Below are positions 1-11,399 of a DNA stretch of 64,000 bases, piece by piece. The DNA comes from Brachypterus glaber. Its lineage: Eukaryota > Arthropoda > Insecta > Coleoptera > Kateretidae. The position numbers and the translations under genes were made by a program. The notes beneath the pieces were generated by a model. That model was not told the DNA's origin. It ran no database searches and was given only the letters and a program-made list of their open reading frames with translations. Every line of letters starts with the position of its first letter. Positions within the stretch are counted from its first letter, which is position 1. The DNA lies in contig OY294044.1 of NCBI GenBank assembly GCA_958510825.1, forward strand, positions 69,328,095 through 69,392,094, in the 5' to 3' direction.

Positions 1-824
1 TTTATTGATAAAGAACAAAATGAAAAAAAAATAAAAACTAAGGAATTATTTGATATCGTAAACCCGACAACATCCCATTATTCTTGCGCTAAATGTGACT
101 ATCATACTGAAAAAAAGCAATATTTTTTGTTTATTTACAAAACCAACATAAATACGTTTAGATAGAATGTATAATAAAAACACTGTTCAATACTAATTAA
201 ATATATTTATTTTTAAATAAATATATTTAATTAATATTATAAATTAAAAGTCTGTGTAACTTTTTCATAATCTAGTTTTAAATCATATCATGAAAATAAA
301 CTAATTTAACATGTTGAAAGCCAGATTAAATTACTTGTCTTGGGTAACACTGTCCCATGGAACTAGATGTTTTGGGTTATCGTTAAAGCTAATGTTTTGC
401 TTACAATGTTATAGTATAAATACCTCAAAAATAACTCCATAATCGTACTAAAACTTAAGAAACTAGTCTCATAAGTCCAGCCTAATTACACATTGAATTA
501 CAGTATATTAAATCCGTGAAAATTAATAAAACACAACCAAATATTTTAATATTATAGTAAAGAGCACAACACAGACCCACTTTGGCCCCACTGTAGTAGT
601 TAATGTGCAGTTATTTTTTAAAAAGCCCAAAATGCGATATCCTCCTTTAAACAGTGGGTAATTTTTCAATCAGAAAGTTGCCAAAAATTGAGCTGATTTT
701 TTTGTCAATACCTTTTTTGGCAAACAAAACAAAAATTGTGCTTTGTGTCCAAATTATATGTTTAGAAAAAACTAGGATTTTTTTCTTTTAATTAAATAAG
801 TAAGTTATTCAACGTTATCTTTAG
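1..824. other. AT-rich non-coding stretch
   Basis: No gene or recognisable repeat element is visible. An AT-only inverted repeat lies near 195-231 (arms of about 17 bases around a short centre). Bases 801-824 form a plausible pyrimidine-rich tract ending in AG just before the candidate exon at 825. Confidence 0.5.
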
Positions 825-941
825 ATCTTCCTGTAAGAAATCTTCAATGGACACTTAAGGAACAATTATCCCTTTTAGCAAAATTGCATTCAACTTGGCC
901 TATATCTGCGCAGATTGGACCTGGTCATTTTAAAGATTTTG
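825..941 (+). CDS. Candidate internal exon of an unidentified host gene
   Basis: I do not recognise the protein. The 117-nt stretch follows a T-rich tract ending in TTAG (821-824) and is followed by GTAGGT (942-947), so both splice sites fit the GT-AG rule. Reading from 827 gives 38 codons without a stop. The peptide has ordinary amino-acid composition, starting LPVRNLQWTLKEQ and ending in GPGHFKDF, unlike the Lys/Asn/Ile/Phe-rich translations of the surrounding AT-rich DNA. Two bases before 827 and one base after the last codon give the same splice phase at both ends, so the exon is symmetric. The frame runs on past the donor for about 27 codons before a stop. No neighbouring exon was found within the window, so the gene would extend across long introns or leave the window. 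It could also be a chance frame or a fragment of an unrecognised transposon. Confidence 0.35.
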
Positions 942-1345
942 GTAGGTATTTTCTTACAACTTGGCTTATTTTTTTTATTGAAGAAATTTCAAATCATATT
1001 TTTGAAAAACCCTGTATGTAGAACTGCGAAGAATACTTTATAAAACGTGATCATCGTTAAAATTATTATAAAAAATTTAAGATCTTCTTCTTTTGCTGTC
1101 GACCTTCAACAATTTTTTATATAAAATACCAAACAAACAATATTACTCATTAGTTCACTTTTTTTTCAAAGATAAATTTCCGCGAGAGAATGCTGAAAAA
1201 ATCTACCATGTACAGAAAATAATTTTGATATTAAAATTATATAGCATTTTTAATACTAGGGGTCAGTTATTGTCAAGAAAACATTTTTTTTCTCGGATTT
1301 ATGTCATTTAAGTATGCATAGTTAGGATCAGGAAATGATTTTTTT
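942..1345. other. Non-coding stretch after the candidate exon
   Basis: AT-rich sequence with no recognisable feature. The 72-residue open frame at 1093-1311 has AT-rich random composition and I do not consider it a gene. Confidence 0.4.
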
Positions 1346-1620
1346 ATTATCAGATTCACTTTCAGCAACCTGAAAAAGTCCAATATACAAATTTTCACGA
1401 AAACTACCCCCCACTTCTCAGGGGGTGGAGTTGGAATTTTTTTCCAAGTCAGTTTTAGCCACTTTAAAAACCCCTATATACCAATTTTCACGAAAATACT
1501 GTAAATTTCAAATAATCACCCCGACCCCGGCGGAGAATTGTTTTATTAATAGATTTAGTCTTGTCGATCCCAAAAACCCCTATATAGCAATTTTTAATTT
1601 TTTGGTAACATACCTGTATG
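1346..1620 (-). repeat. G-rich palindrome-bearing tandem repeat, array 1
   Basis: Two to three degenerate units of about 90 bases, read on the minus strand. Each has a 'GAAAATTGGTATATAGGGG' box, a pyrimidine-poor spacer and a short self-complementary block of the type CCCCTGAGGGG. The same family recurs at 8640-9110, 37430-38500, 44610-44830 and 46465-46690. Confidence 0.7.
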
Positions 1621-1869
1621 CGAAATTTCAAGTCTCTAGCTTATAGCGTTCTTAAGTTATCGACCGATAATTTTTTTTTGCTCGAAATTGATTTATATCT
1701 ACATAAAACGCAAAAATACTCAAAAAAAATTGAAAATTTTTACACGAATATAAGGCTTTTCCAAAATTTTGAAAATTTTCAAAAGCCTAGCTCTGTACCG
1801 CTGAGCTACCGACACTCTTTCTCGTCCTTAAGATACTCATGCTTAAAAGTTAAATTGCACCTGGCTTTT

Positions 1870-2500
1870 AAAGGGTCTTTCTACCTTCAAATTTTAAAAA
1901 TATATTGTTTTTAAAACATTTTTTTATATAGAAAGAAAAAATAAATAATTGTGAAATTTTGTAGGTATGTTTATTTATATTTAAAGAAAACAAAAATTTT
2001 TCTAGACTTTTAAAGTGTAAATTTTTTTGCCATAATTTTATTTTGAAAAAAACATCAAAAAACGGTGATGAAAAAGTCCAAATGGTGAAGATTCCGGTCG
2101 TTTGGATTGACAAAAAAAAAAGAAAAACGGAATATTATTCAGTATTAAAGTTGCTATAGCCCTAACTCGAAGAAAATGTTTTGGCTAAAAAAATCTTCGA
2201 GATAGGGATATAGCGACTTTAATACTGAATAATATTCCGTTTTTCTTTTTTTTTTCAGTCAATCCAAACGACCGGAATCATCACCGTTTGGACTTTTTCA
2301 TCACCGTTTTTTGATGTTTTTTTTCAAAATAAAATTATGGCAAAAAAATTTACACTTTAAAAGTCTAAAAAAATTTTTGTTTTCTTTAAATATAAATAAA
2401 CATACCTACAAAATTTCACAATGAAATCTTTTTTCTTTCTATGTAAAAAAACGTTTAATAACAAAATATTTTTTAAATTTAAAGGTAGAAAGACCCCTTA
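1870..2500. mobile_element. Foldback element, family A, copy 1
   Basis: The whole ~630 bases form one long inverted repeat. The left end reads AAGGGTCTTTCTACC and the right end reads GGTAGAAAGACCCCTT. The arms pair over most of their length, including the internal block around GGAATATTATTCAGT. The centre is near 2180-2200, where ATCTTCGAG pairs with CTCGAAGA. Open frames in it are mirror images of each other and not genes. A second copy lies at 35633-36305. The transposase type is unknown. Confidence 0.85.
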
Positions 2501-2986
2501 ACAGTTTTTCATTTTAAAAGCCGGCTATCGCCACAGGCTTATTCTAAAAAAAATTGAAAAATATATTTGCACTAAGGGTAAGTATATTTACAAGTGTACA
2601 ATGTTTCAATTCGAAGCTCTAGTTTGTTCTAAATAGAATTGCCCTAATAAAACAAGATGATTAGAGCTATCAAAAATTGATTTTGTACCAGCCAATATAG
2701 ACCCATCAAGCTACAAGTATGCTTAAATACGTTTTCTACTAGCTTTTGTGTTTGAATTATTTCCATTTTTTAAATTAACTTTTATATTTTTGGGACTTAA
2801 ATCCATATTTAAAGAATAAGACATTTATTATTTTTAATAACCCTCGTATATCAGTAAAAAAACATGCAATTAGGTAACGTCAACTACCTAAACTGGGTGT
2901 AAATTATTTAATTATATATTAATCTCAATTGATAATTTTTCCTTTTTGGCCCTCCTTAAAGTCTTTTAATGATAGCCGCATGTTAA
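2501..2986. other. Unassigned AT-rich stretch
   Basis: No feature recognised. Confidence 0.4.
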
Positions 2987-3506
2987 AATAGTATATTAAA
3001 GTACTAGTTTCATAACATACGTTTTTAGCGCACGAGTACACGTTTAGAGTCGCTTGAGGTGAGTTTTCTAAAGTACTAGTGAGCTAAAAACGTGTTATGA
3101 AACGAGTGCTTTATACAATTTTTTCTATTTTGCTCTAAAATTTAAAAAAACTTACATTTAAATTGATGACTGATTTAGGGATTTTTGTTTTGGATTGGCA
3201 TTACAGTTTACACCATGTTTAAAATTGTAAGAACAAATGATATTTTGATATATTTTATAGTCATCTCTTCTCTTTTTTACTGCAATTAACCAAGCCACAA
3301 TTTTAATATGGTAAAAGTAACCTAAACACAAAATTTTGTAGAAAATTCAACTTTAAAGCGACATTGACATTTGCACGGAAAACGTCAAGCGATGGGCCAG
3401 GTCTTTTCCAACCCAAAAGAACAAAAAGTACAGACCTCTTATGGGCCTATAAGAACACGCAAAATGTGTGTGATTATGCGCTTATAAGAGTCGCAAAATA
3501 GAAAAA
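2987..3506. mobile_element. Dispersed ~520-bp element, family B, copy 1
   Basis: One of three copies (also 49811-50315 and 62126-62649). It opens with AATAGTATATTAAAGTAC, followed by a ~130-base hairpin in which GTTTCATAAC pairs with GTTATGAAAC. A body then starts TTTTTTCTATTTTGC (3119-3133) and ends GCAAAATAGAAAAA (3493-3506), so the body has its own short inverted termini. No coding capacity. Shared boundaries in all three copies and the insertion of copy 2 into a LINE gene show it is mobile. Confidence 0.8.
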
Positions 3507-3976
3507 TGTCTCTTTTTAAATTTGAAGGAATTTGTTAGGTTAACGAATATTTTAGTTCGACTATTTATAAATATATTATGACATGTTATTATCTTGAAAA
3601 TGTAAGTGGAGATAGATGGAGATAGATGAAATTAATTCCTGTTAAATAATTATAAAAAAAATATTTAAATATTACTAATAAAAATAAAAATTAAATTATT
3701 TAAAACTATGAAGTATTTTTTAACCAATTTACAAAAAATTAAATATATTTTTCTATTTTATTTTTTAATTTAAAATAACAACTAAAATAACTGTTAAATA
3801 CTCTGTTTCTCGAAAATAAAAGCTCAGACAAACCTTTTGTTTCAGAACACATGTAGCTTGTTTGTTTTTCTATTTTAATTTGTTTATCTATAGATCTATT
3901 TTAATTGGTATACATTTTATTAGCCGATGGTTTTTAATTTTATCTACCTACCTAAATTATGTTTGGTCGTGCAAAA
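3507..3976. other. AT-rich non-coding stretch
   Basis: Very AT-rich, no feature recognised. Confidence 0.4.
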
Positions 3977-4080
3977 AGTGGTGTATATACCTCAGGACTA
4001 AACGTGGCTGTTTTAGTCCCTTGAATTTCTGTTGCAGCGGGACAAAAACAGCCAGTCCCATAGTCCCTTGGTATATAAAT
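3977..4080. mobile_element. Short MITE-like inverted repeat
   Basis: About 100 bases. The left side has GTATATACC then a block around ACGTGGCTGTTTTAGTCCC. The right side has AAAACAGCCAGTCCC then GGTATATA, which is largely complementary. No second copy seen here. Confidence 0.55.
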
Positions 4081-5220
4081 AACTATTTTATTAATATTCA
4101 AACCATTGTTTTAAAATTATATTCCTAGAACTAATCAAATCAACATGGGTTAACGTGAAATAATTATTATTGTGTGAATAAGGAAAAATTATACAACATA
4201 CAATGTGTAAAATGGAGCCATTAAATATAATTAATAAATACTTGCAATATTGTGTGTGGCCAATTATGTGTATATTTTTTATATAGAAAATATTTCAAGA
4301 AACATTTGCACATGTTTTTGTAGACAGTCCTTATGTGGCCCGGAATTCTTTCAACTGCGAGGCACCTATTTTTAAATAATTATCAATTTAATATTTTGGG
4401 CTTCAGACCCATTAGCCCCTTTTCGTTTAGTGCTCTACTGTATACATGGATATACTTTTAAATGGTTAGTGTCTTTAACTTTTTAACGGCGTAAGATACC
4501 AAATTAAAATTTGGAACAGGTATATTGTATAATATAAACTATGGTTTAACTTAAATTACACGTTTTTATATTTTAAAATAACACTAGGCCCTATAGGGGG
4601 GCAATGGGGGTCAAAATTTTAAATGGTTTTACAATTGTCTATCCAACAGTGTAGTTATTTTTTAATTTTTAGTTTAGTTTTAGTTATGAATCCAAGAAAA
4701 CATGGGCATTATTATGCATCAGGAAAAAAATGGAAATAATATTCTTCTTATAATTTATCACAAAGTTTTAAATATAATGTAAATTTAAGGTAAAGCACTT
4801 TTGCTCTCCATTAGTTAAGAAATACCTGTACCTATAACTCTATAAATTTACGGAATGAGGTATTTTAAATGACAATCAAATATCCAATCATTGGGATTCA
4901 TCAAATTATAGTTCTTCGCATGAAAGAAAGTCTCCGACGAAAGGGGGAGGAATCATTCGCGCTCTCTTCTTTCCGTCAAGAGCCTTATAAGGCGTGCGTG
5001 CCTATAACGGGACTCCCACTTGCACACACATTCCAAACATATTTCTCATAGCCACAGATCCGTGCGTCAAACTATATTGTATGTATTTAGTACTTAATTA
5101 ATAATTATTTGAAATTATTTCAATTTATATTTTTAATTTTGGCGAAGGCGCTTTAAAGGATTGTAGTGACTTTTTTTTATACATATACTTGGTTTTCTCA
5201 ATTTTGGTTTTTTATTTGAT
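4081..5220. other. Unassigned non-coding stretch
   Basis: No gene recognised. A more GC-rich patch at 4920-5065 holds a 60-residue open frame with no recognisable motif and is probably repeat-derived. Confidence 0.4.
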
Positions 5221-5225
5221 GAAAA

Positions 5226-5377
5226 TACTTTTTTCTACGATCTAATAGAAATGTTTTTAACATTTCTACAAAAACAAATGACGTTTTCAGACCGAAAAAT
5301 AACCTTTTTCTACGATCTAATAGAAAAGTTAACATTTCTACAAAAACAAATGAAGTTTTCAGACCGCAAAATAACCT
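5226..5377 (+). repeat. Tandem duplication, ~75-bp unit, two copies
   Basis: Both units contain TTTTTCTACGATCTAATAG, then ACATTTCTACAAAAACAAAT, then TTTTCAGACCG. Divergence between units is small. Confidence 0.8.
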
Positions 5378-5421
5378 ATTTACTTAGATAGTGCTCATTT
5401 TCCACTCGTTACCATTACAGT

Positions 5422-6140
5422 GGTCGGAAAGTAAACAAGGAAAAATCCAATATCGTCATGTTTAAAACCTCACGTTCGAACTTTGTAACCACAGAAATAT
5501 TGCCATTTGAAAATTCATATCTAAAGACGAAGAATACTACAAAATTTTTGGGTCTACATCTAGACCAACATTTAAGCTGGAATTTACACCTAGAAGAGTT
5601 AATTAAAAAATTAAACTCTGTCCAATACTCTTTGCGAGTTCTTAAACCATATGTTAACTTTGAAACTATAAAAACAGTTTACTTTTCAAATTTTCAGTCT
5701 ATTTTAAAATATGGCATTGTTTGTTGGGGTCAGAGTACGAACGTAGATGACATATTTAAGGTTCAAAAGCGGACACTTCGCACAATTTTAAATTTAGGTT
5801 ACAATGGATCTTGTCGAGGTTATTTTAGAGGTAATGGATTACTGACATTGACTGGTTTGTATATCTATAGCTTCTGATGTTTTCCTTTAAGAATAGGCAT
5901 TTATTTCAACATCTAAGGCCCTCTAGCAGTAGAAACCTTAATTTTAATATACCACGACATAGGTTGGCACAATTTGAAAAAGGTTGTCTATTCTCCTGTG
6001 TATCTGTGTTTAATAAACTACCAGACAATATAAAGTCAATTTTAAATTTAAGAGCCTTTAAAAGGCAGATTTTAGATATTTTAATTAATATAGAGCCATA
6101 TTCAATGGCAGAATATTTAAATTATATTATCACAAACTAA
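5422..6140 (+). pseudogene. LINE reverse transcriptase, C-terminal fragment, frameshifted
   Basis: The frame starts upstream of the Met at 5458: in-frame codons from 5422 encode KEKSNIVMF, matching the region just after the catalytic palm. Next come the 'thumb' motif TKFLGLHLD (near 5548), a long helix, the conserved KYGIVCWG, and the C-terminal FKVQKRTLRTI...CRGYF...LYIYS. The frame stops with TGA at 5875-5877. The protein continues one base back in another frame (5877-6140) as FKNRHLFQHLRP, RHRLAQFEKG and FNKLPDNIKS, then stops before the 3' tail. The TGATG overlap is a disabling frameshift, not a programmed start. The palm with its catalytic Asp residues and any endonuclease are missing. 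The family resembles Jockey/Crack-type LINEs of insects; the clade is uncertain. Confidence 0.8.
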
Positions 6141-6264
6141 TGTGTATTTTTTTTATTCTTTTTATTTTGACTAGTTTCGTTTTCATGTTGGTTGTACTAT
6201 ATTTATTGTATGATTGATATAATCTATGAAATAAAGATATTTATTTATTTATTTATTTATTTAA
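5422..6264 (+). mobile_element. 5'-truncated Jockey-group LINE, 3' end
   Basis: A LINE remnant holding the last part of the reverse transcriptase reading frame, a ~100-base 3' untranslated region, and a terminal tandem tail of TTTA units (6239-6264) right after AATAAAG. Truncation at the 5' side and a simple-repeat tail are typical of target-primed reverse transcription. The 5' junction is near 5405-5422. Confidence 0.85.
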
Positions 6265-6270
6265 AGTAAA

Positions 6271-6506
6271 AATAAGCTGATTTTACATATATGTTGTCAG
6301 AGAATGAGTAAACGTCAAACACATAACCTGAAATTGACAAACTAATTTTAAGATCATTTTTGCGTTTTTTGGAGGTTTAGGTCGTAGGAAAAATAGTATA
6401 CGCAACTCCATGCAAACCATTTTCAGTGCACTTCGACTTCACTCTCGTGCACTGAAAACTAGGTTCGCGTACTCGTTGCGTAACGAGTTGCGTAATATAC
6501 TATTAC
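6271..6506. repeat. Dispersed repeat, family C, copy 1
   Basis: About 235 bases, repeated at 48241-48470. Begins ATAAGCTGATTTTA, contains AGTAAACGTCAAACACATAA, and ends in a hairpin in which AATAGTATACGCAAC pairs with TTGCGTAATATACTATT. The end hairpin resembles the opening of family B, which also starts AATAGTATA. Confidence 0.75.
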
Positions 6507-7239
6507 GCTCTAGAGTGTAGGCAACCAGCAGGTCACTGGTAAAACAGCTTAGTTGTCACGTAGTCTGGTGTGTATAATTAACATTGTTCAAAATTAGTTA
6601 TTTTGCGCTCTTAATACAAAAATAACTATTTCTTATGGTGAATGATCAGACAGTGAAAGAAACCATTTTACTAGTAACAACAGTTTTTAGGTTTATTTTT
6701 TTTTCTCTGTTTTATACTATAAATTATAGCATTATTTACCCAACAACTTAACTGTGCAAAGGGAGTCAAAAACTTAAATTTTTAGTCATAAGTAATTTAG
6801 TTTGGACTTTAATGGTAAGGAGAAATCTTATTCAAAACTCTATGTAGAAAGCGAATTGTTATAAAATATGTTATTCATATGGTCGTAGAAAAAATAAGAT
6901 ATATAACTGGAAAATTTTCACTTTCATATTCGTTATTAAAAATATGGTAACAAGTTTCTTAATATATTAATAGGGACTTATTAAAGTCATAATAAACAAT
7001 ATTAAAAAAAAACTTTACCATTATGCTAAAAATTTAACGTAGGCATTATCATCACTTTAAATTTAAATAAAATAGTAAATAACTTCCTTATTAGATTTTA
7101 ATAATCATTTGTGTACTAGCTCCAGAAAAGGTTATTGTTTGTGGCTTTGGAGTATGGTTACACGAGAATGACCAAATCGAGATTTCTTGTATTGTCTCGA
7201 TTTCGAGAAAAAATCGAAATAAGAGTGTAATTCAAAAAA
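6507..7239. other. Unassigned AT-rich stretch
   Basis: No gene recognised. Bases 7180-7240 contain TCGAGA/TCTCGA-rich sequence that leads into the tandem duplication and may be part of it. Confidence 0.4.
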
Positions 7240-8420
7240 TCAAGACAAGACGAAACTTACATCATGAAAACTCTTGATCAAGATTTTACATTTCTCGACC
7301 CTTGATTAAATTTTTCCTATTTCCAAACTACCTCTGTAAAAAAGTACATACCCATGATTTTCCATGTAAATGTGATTCAGTGCAGGCAGATACATGTAAA
7401 GTTTACTAGAGTTTACATGTAATTTAATAATTTTACATCTGATGTTCATACAAAACTGTAAAATTACATGTAAAATCTAGTAAGTTTTACATGTATCAGG
7501 TATTTGCAATGCAATTTAATGCAAAGTAATGCGTAAATAAATTTTAATTTTTTAAGTGTTATTTGCAAACAAGTTTTGAAAATAAAGAATCACTGTCAAT
7601 AATAAAAACTTGTCTGACCTAGTGTGAGGATGTTTCGACTAGTGATACTTCAAGGTCAATCTATGCTGCAAAAAGTCTTGAAAACCAAGACTCTCACAAA
7701 GCGAGACAAGAAACTCTTGCTATACTGCCCTCTAAGACAAGTTGTCTTATTGCAAAAATTCACTTTTTGAGATAAGCACACCGTTGTATTGTTTTACACT
7801 AGCCACATGTGCCTACAAGACAAGACGAAAATTATATCATGAAAACTCTTGATCAAGATTTTACATTTCTCGACCCTTGAATAAATTTTTCCTATTTCCA
7901 AACTACCTCTGTAAAAAAGTACATACCCATGATTTTCCATGTAAATGTGATTCAGTGCAGGCAGATACATGTAAAGTTTACTAGAGTTTACATGTAATTT
8001 TATAAGTTTACATCTGATGTTCATACAAAACTGTAAAATTACCAGTAAAATTGTAAAATTACATGTAAAATCTAGTAAGTTTTACATGTATCATGTATTT
8101 GCAATGCAATTTACATGCAAAGTAATGCGTAAATAAAAATTAATTTTTTAAGTGTCATTTGCAAAAACGTTTTGAAAATAAAGAATCACTGTCAATAATA
8201 AAAACTTGTCTGAGGATGTTTCGAGGAGTGATACTTAGGTCAATCTATGCTGCATGATGTCGAGAGTCTTAAAAATCAAGACTCTCGCGAGGCGAGACAA
8301 GAAGTTATCATCGAGACTGTTGCTATACTGCCCTTCTAAGACAAGTTGTCCTATCTGCAAAATTTCACTTTATGAGATAAGCACACCACTGTATTGCTTT
8401 ACACTAGCCACACGTGCCTA
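7240..8420. repeat. Tandem duplication, ~575-bp unit, two copies
   Basis: Copy 1 spans about 7240-7814 and copy 2 about 7815-8420. Both start CAAGACAAGACGAAA and end near CACTAGCCACA. Each unit contains a cluster of self-complementary TTTACATGTA-type words and the block AAGAATCACTGTCAATAAT. Copy 2 carries small insertions. A third, more diverged relative lies at 61085-61740, so the unit is probably a mobile element that duplicated in tandem here. Confidence 0.85.
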
Positions 8421-8639
8421 CTAAAAAGAAATGTCCCATTTAAAACCCAAATCCTAAAAATTAGCCTAAGATTTTTGTCCGGGAAATCTTGTGTGCACGA
8501 TAACTTAACAACACTTTAAGCTAGAAACTAGAAGTTTGACACACCAAAAGTTCTCGCTCGGGACTTTTGTTGGTAAACATTGGCGGAAATGGGGAAAAAC
8601 AATACTTTTTTACAAAAATTTCAAAATTGCTATACCTAC

Positions 8640-9110
8640 AGGTATATGCTGAAATTGAATCTGATAAAAAAATTCTGACTCTACCTCCACGGGGGTGAGG
8701 TAAATATTTTTGAATGTTGTCTGTATTTTCATAAAAATTGGTATATAGAGGATTTTGGGGTCGAAGAAACTAAATCTGATAATTAAAAATTTCTACATCC
8801 ACCCCCTGAGGGGCAGGAGGTAGTTTTCATGAAAATTGGTATATAGGGGTTTTTGAGGATGCTAAAACTAAATCTGTATAAACTCCACTCCCTGAGGGGT
8901 GCGGTTAGTTTTCCTGAAAATTGGTATATGGACTTTTTAAGGTTGCTAGACTTAAATATTTAAATATTTTTATTCTAAATCCCTGAAGGGGGGGAGGTAG
9001 TTTTCTTGAAACTTAGTAAATTGGGATTTTTGAGGTTGCTGCAAGTGAATCTGATAATAAAAAAACCACTCCACTCGCGGAGCTGAAAAATGGAAAAGCT
9101 TTTTTACTGG
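8640..9110 (+). repeat. G-rich palindrome-bearing tandem repeat, array 2
   Basis: Four to five units of about 90 bases. The GAAAATTGGTATATAGGGG box recurs near 8735, 8828, 8916 and (degenerate) 9007, and blocks such as CCCCCTGAGGGG lie between. Confidence 0.85.
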
Positions 9111-11399
9111 ATAGTGTATTTTCTGTTCCTTCTCGGGGCTCTGAAAATAGATTCAATCCAAAAGGGATTTTACTTTTTTTATATTCTGTTTTTAGGATAT
9201 TTTTATTTGTTTTTCTAAAAAAAATACAGATTTAGAATAGAAAGTTTTTGTGAACCTTTGTCCAAAATTACTTCGTAAGCGAATTAGAACCCTTTGAAAC
9301 TAAAATGTTAGCTTAATTCCCACTCCATAACAGGGTCATATTAGGTCCTTATGAGGGGAGGGATATATGATCAAAATTAGCGAACCCGCGTCATTTATGG
9401 GTGGATCTTTGTTTTAAAACCATGCCTTTTTTTATGTTCGTACACATTTTCTTATTTATTTATGCATAAACAATACAAATTTTAAATAACACAATAGTTA
9501 ATTAACAGTACTTAAGTAGGGACCAAAAATTAGCAAATTACCTCTGCACATGTATTTATCTATTTGCGTTTCATAATTACGTTTTTGTAGTTTTGGTTTG
9601 CGTGTTACAATAAGCTTAATTGTAAAACAGTTTTAGTAACTTTTTGATTAATTGCACTAGGCAACAAATCTCAACTTTTTTTTTGCCCCGATCGGAAAGT
9701 AAATTTTTTCTAATTCGAGGGCGTAGAACCTTAATCTGACCTTAAAAAAATTTCAGCACCTAAAATTTTTAAGATATAAGCTCAGGAAATAATGACGTTT
9801 TTTTCAAAATCTTAAAATAAAAGAGTAGGATTTAAAAAATTTTAGGGTATATTAAAAAAAATACGGGGAACTCAAAAATATATATGCCAAGGAACTACTG
9901 GCAGAGTAAGTACGCGAAAAAAAGAAATAAAAAGCTTAAAATGAAAGTGCAGAGTTTACTTAATTGCTCTTTTGTAGCAAAACTATTAAATCTGTATAAA
10001 AATTTTATAGGACTTAATTTGTAGATTATAAAATTCTCTTCAAAAATATTTATACAAATATTTTTTTATTTTGCTTAGTTTGTTCGTAAAAAGCAAATAA
10101 ATGAAAAAGATAAAAATTAAAGTACACAGTGTAAACTTTTTTCCCGAGACCAAAAAATATATTTTTCTTATCAATTTAAAGGGGCAGAATCCAAAAAAAA
10201 AAATCCAGCACGTCTTATTTTTTAAATTTTAGTAAAGACAATTATGCCAATTTAAAAATAATTTATAAAACAAAATATTGTGTATTTTTGTTTGTTTTTT
10301 TTAATGGTTCTACATCATAAAAATGTTACTTTATTACATAAGAACCATATTACCTTACATTTTTTTAGTTCATTTTTGACCCCCTAGTAATGATTTTGGG
10401 CAATTTCTAGCATAAGTACGTGGCGATAAGCTTGTCCCCTTATGTCCCCTTCTCCTTACCCTCCACCCCTACTTAGTTTTGTCACATTATCTATTTTTTT
10501 TTTCACAATATCCCTATTTATTCTACCTATGAATTTAAAGTTTCCATGTTTTAAGTTGGGTATTTTTTAACTAATATTGAGTCGCCGAATCTAAATTTGT
10601 CCTCGGAATATTTTCATCTCCCTTGATTTTAGAACAAAAGAGGGATAAAATAATGATTTTTTAACATTTTTATCTCATTTTTCTCAAAAAACTTAGGGGT
10701 ATTTCTGTACGAATCCATACCACCTTGGTGATTGAATGTCACGGATTTTCGTTAAATTTTTTTTATATTATCACCACTCTAATACTAAAAGCCTTATGGA
10801 AAAAAAAGAATTAAAAAAAAAATTTTGGCTGAGATATGATTTTTTTAAAATTTTGTAATTTTTCAATTTTTGATGATAAAGAAAACAGTTTTCATTTCAA
10901 TTTATTACTATAAGTCTGACAATTTTAATCCAAATTTGATGAAATTTGGTGCACCCATGTAAACTTAGATGACAATCTTGAATTTTTTATAATTTTTTTT
11001 TAATAGTGGGTTTCTGCTCTTCTTCTTCTTCTTCAAAAATATTTTTTTACGTTTTTTTATAACTATGTTTAACCCGATTTTTCGTAAAGTGCCCCCCCTA
11101 CGATTTTTCTCAAATTTTGGGCAAATGTACTTCTAAGTGTCCTTTTTTCAATAACGTAAAATTTATTCTGGGCAAATTAGGTTTACTATATATTTTAGAC
11201 ATTTTAAATTTAAATATATTTGATATGTTTAGAGGGCGCAATAAAGACAGCAATGGCAACTTTATTCTTTCGTGAATAAAGTTAAAAACGTTGTCTCAAT
11301 CAGCGTACAGAGTTGACTCTTGGTACTGAAGAGGGCCATCAGTTCGAAACTGTCAATATTACTTTGTAAGATGATTAGAAATTAGATGACCCAACTATA
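9111..11399. other. Unassigned AT-rich stretch, 2.3 kb
   Basis: No open frame of interest and no complete element recognised. It contains T-rich runs, a CTT microsatellite (11017-11033) and CT-rich text near 10430-10480. It could hold decayed elements that cannot be identified by eye. Confidence 0.4.

Noticed and set aside
1868..2113. 81-residue open frame on the minus strand
   Set aside because: It lies in one arm of a foldback element and has AT-rich random composition.
4869..5051. 60-residue open frame in a GC-richer patch
   Set aside because: No splice context, motif or recognisable homology; probably a repeat fragment.
5080..5165. Possible third SINE copy (TTAATTAATAATT...TTTTGGCGAAGGCG)
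   Set aside because: Only two short words match the SINE body and there is no head or tail.
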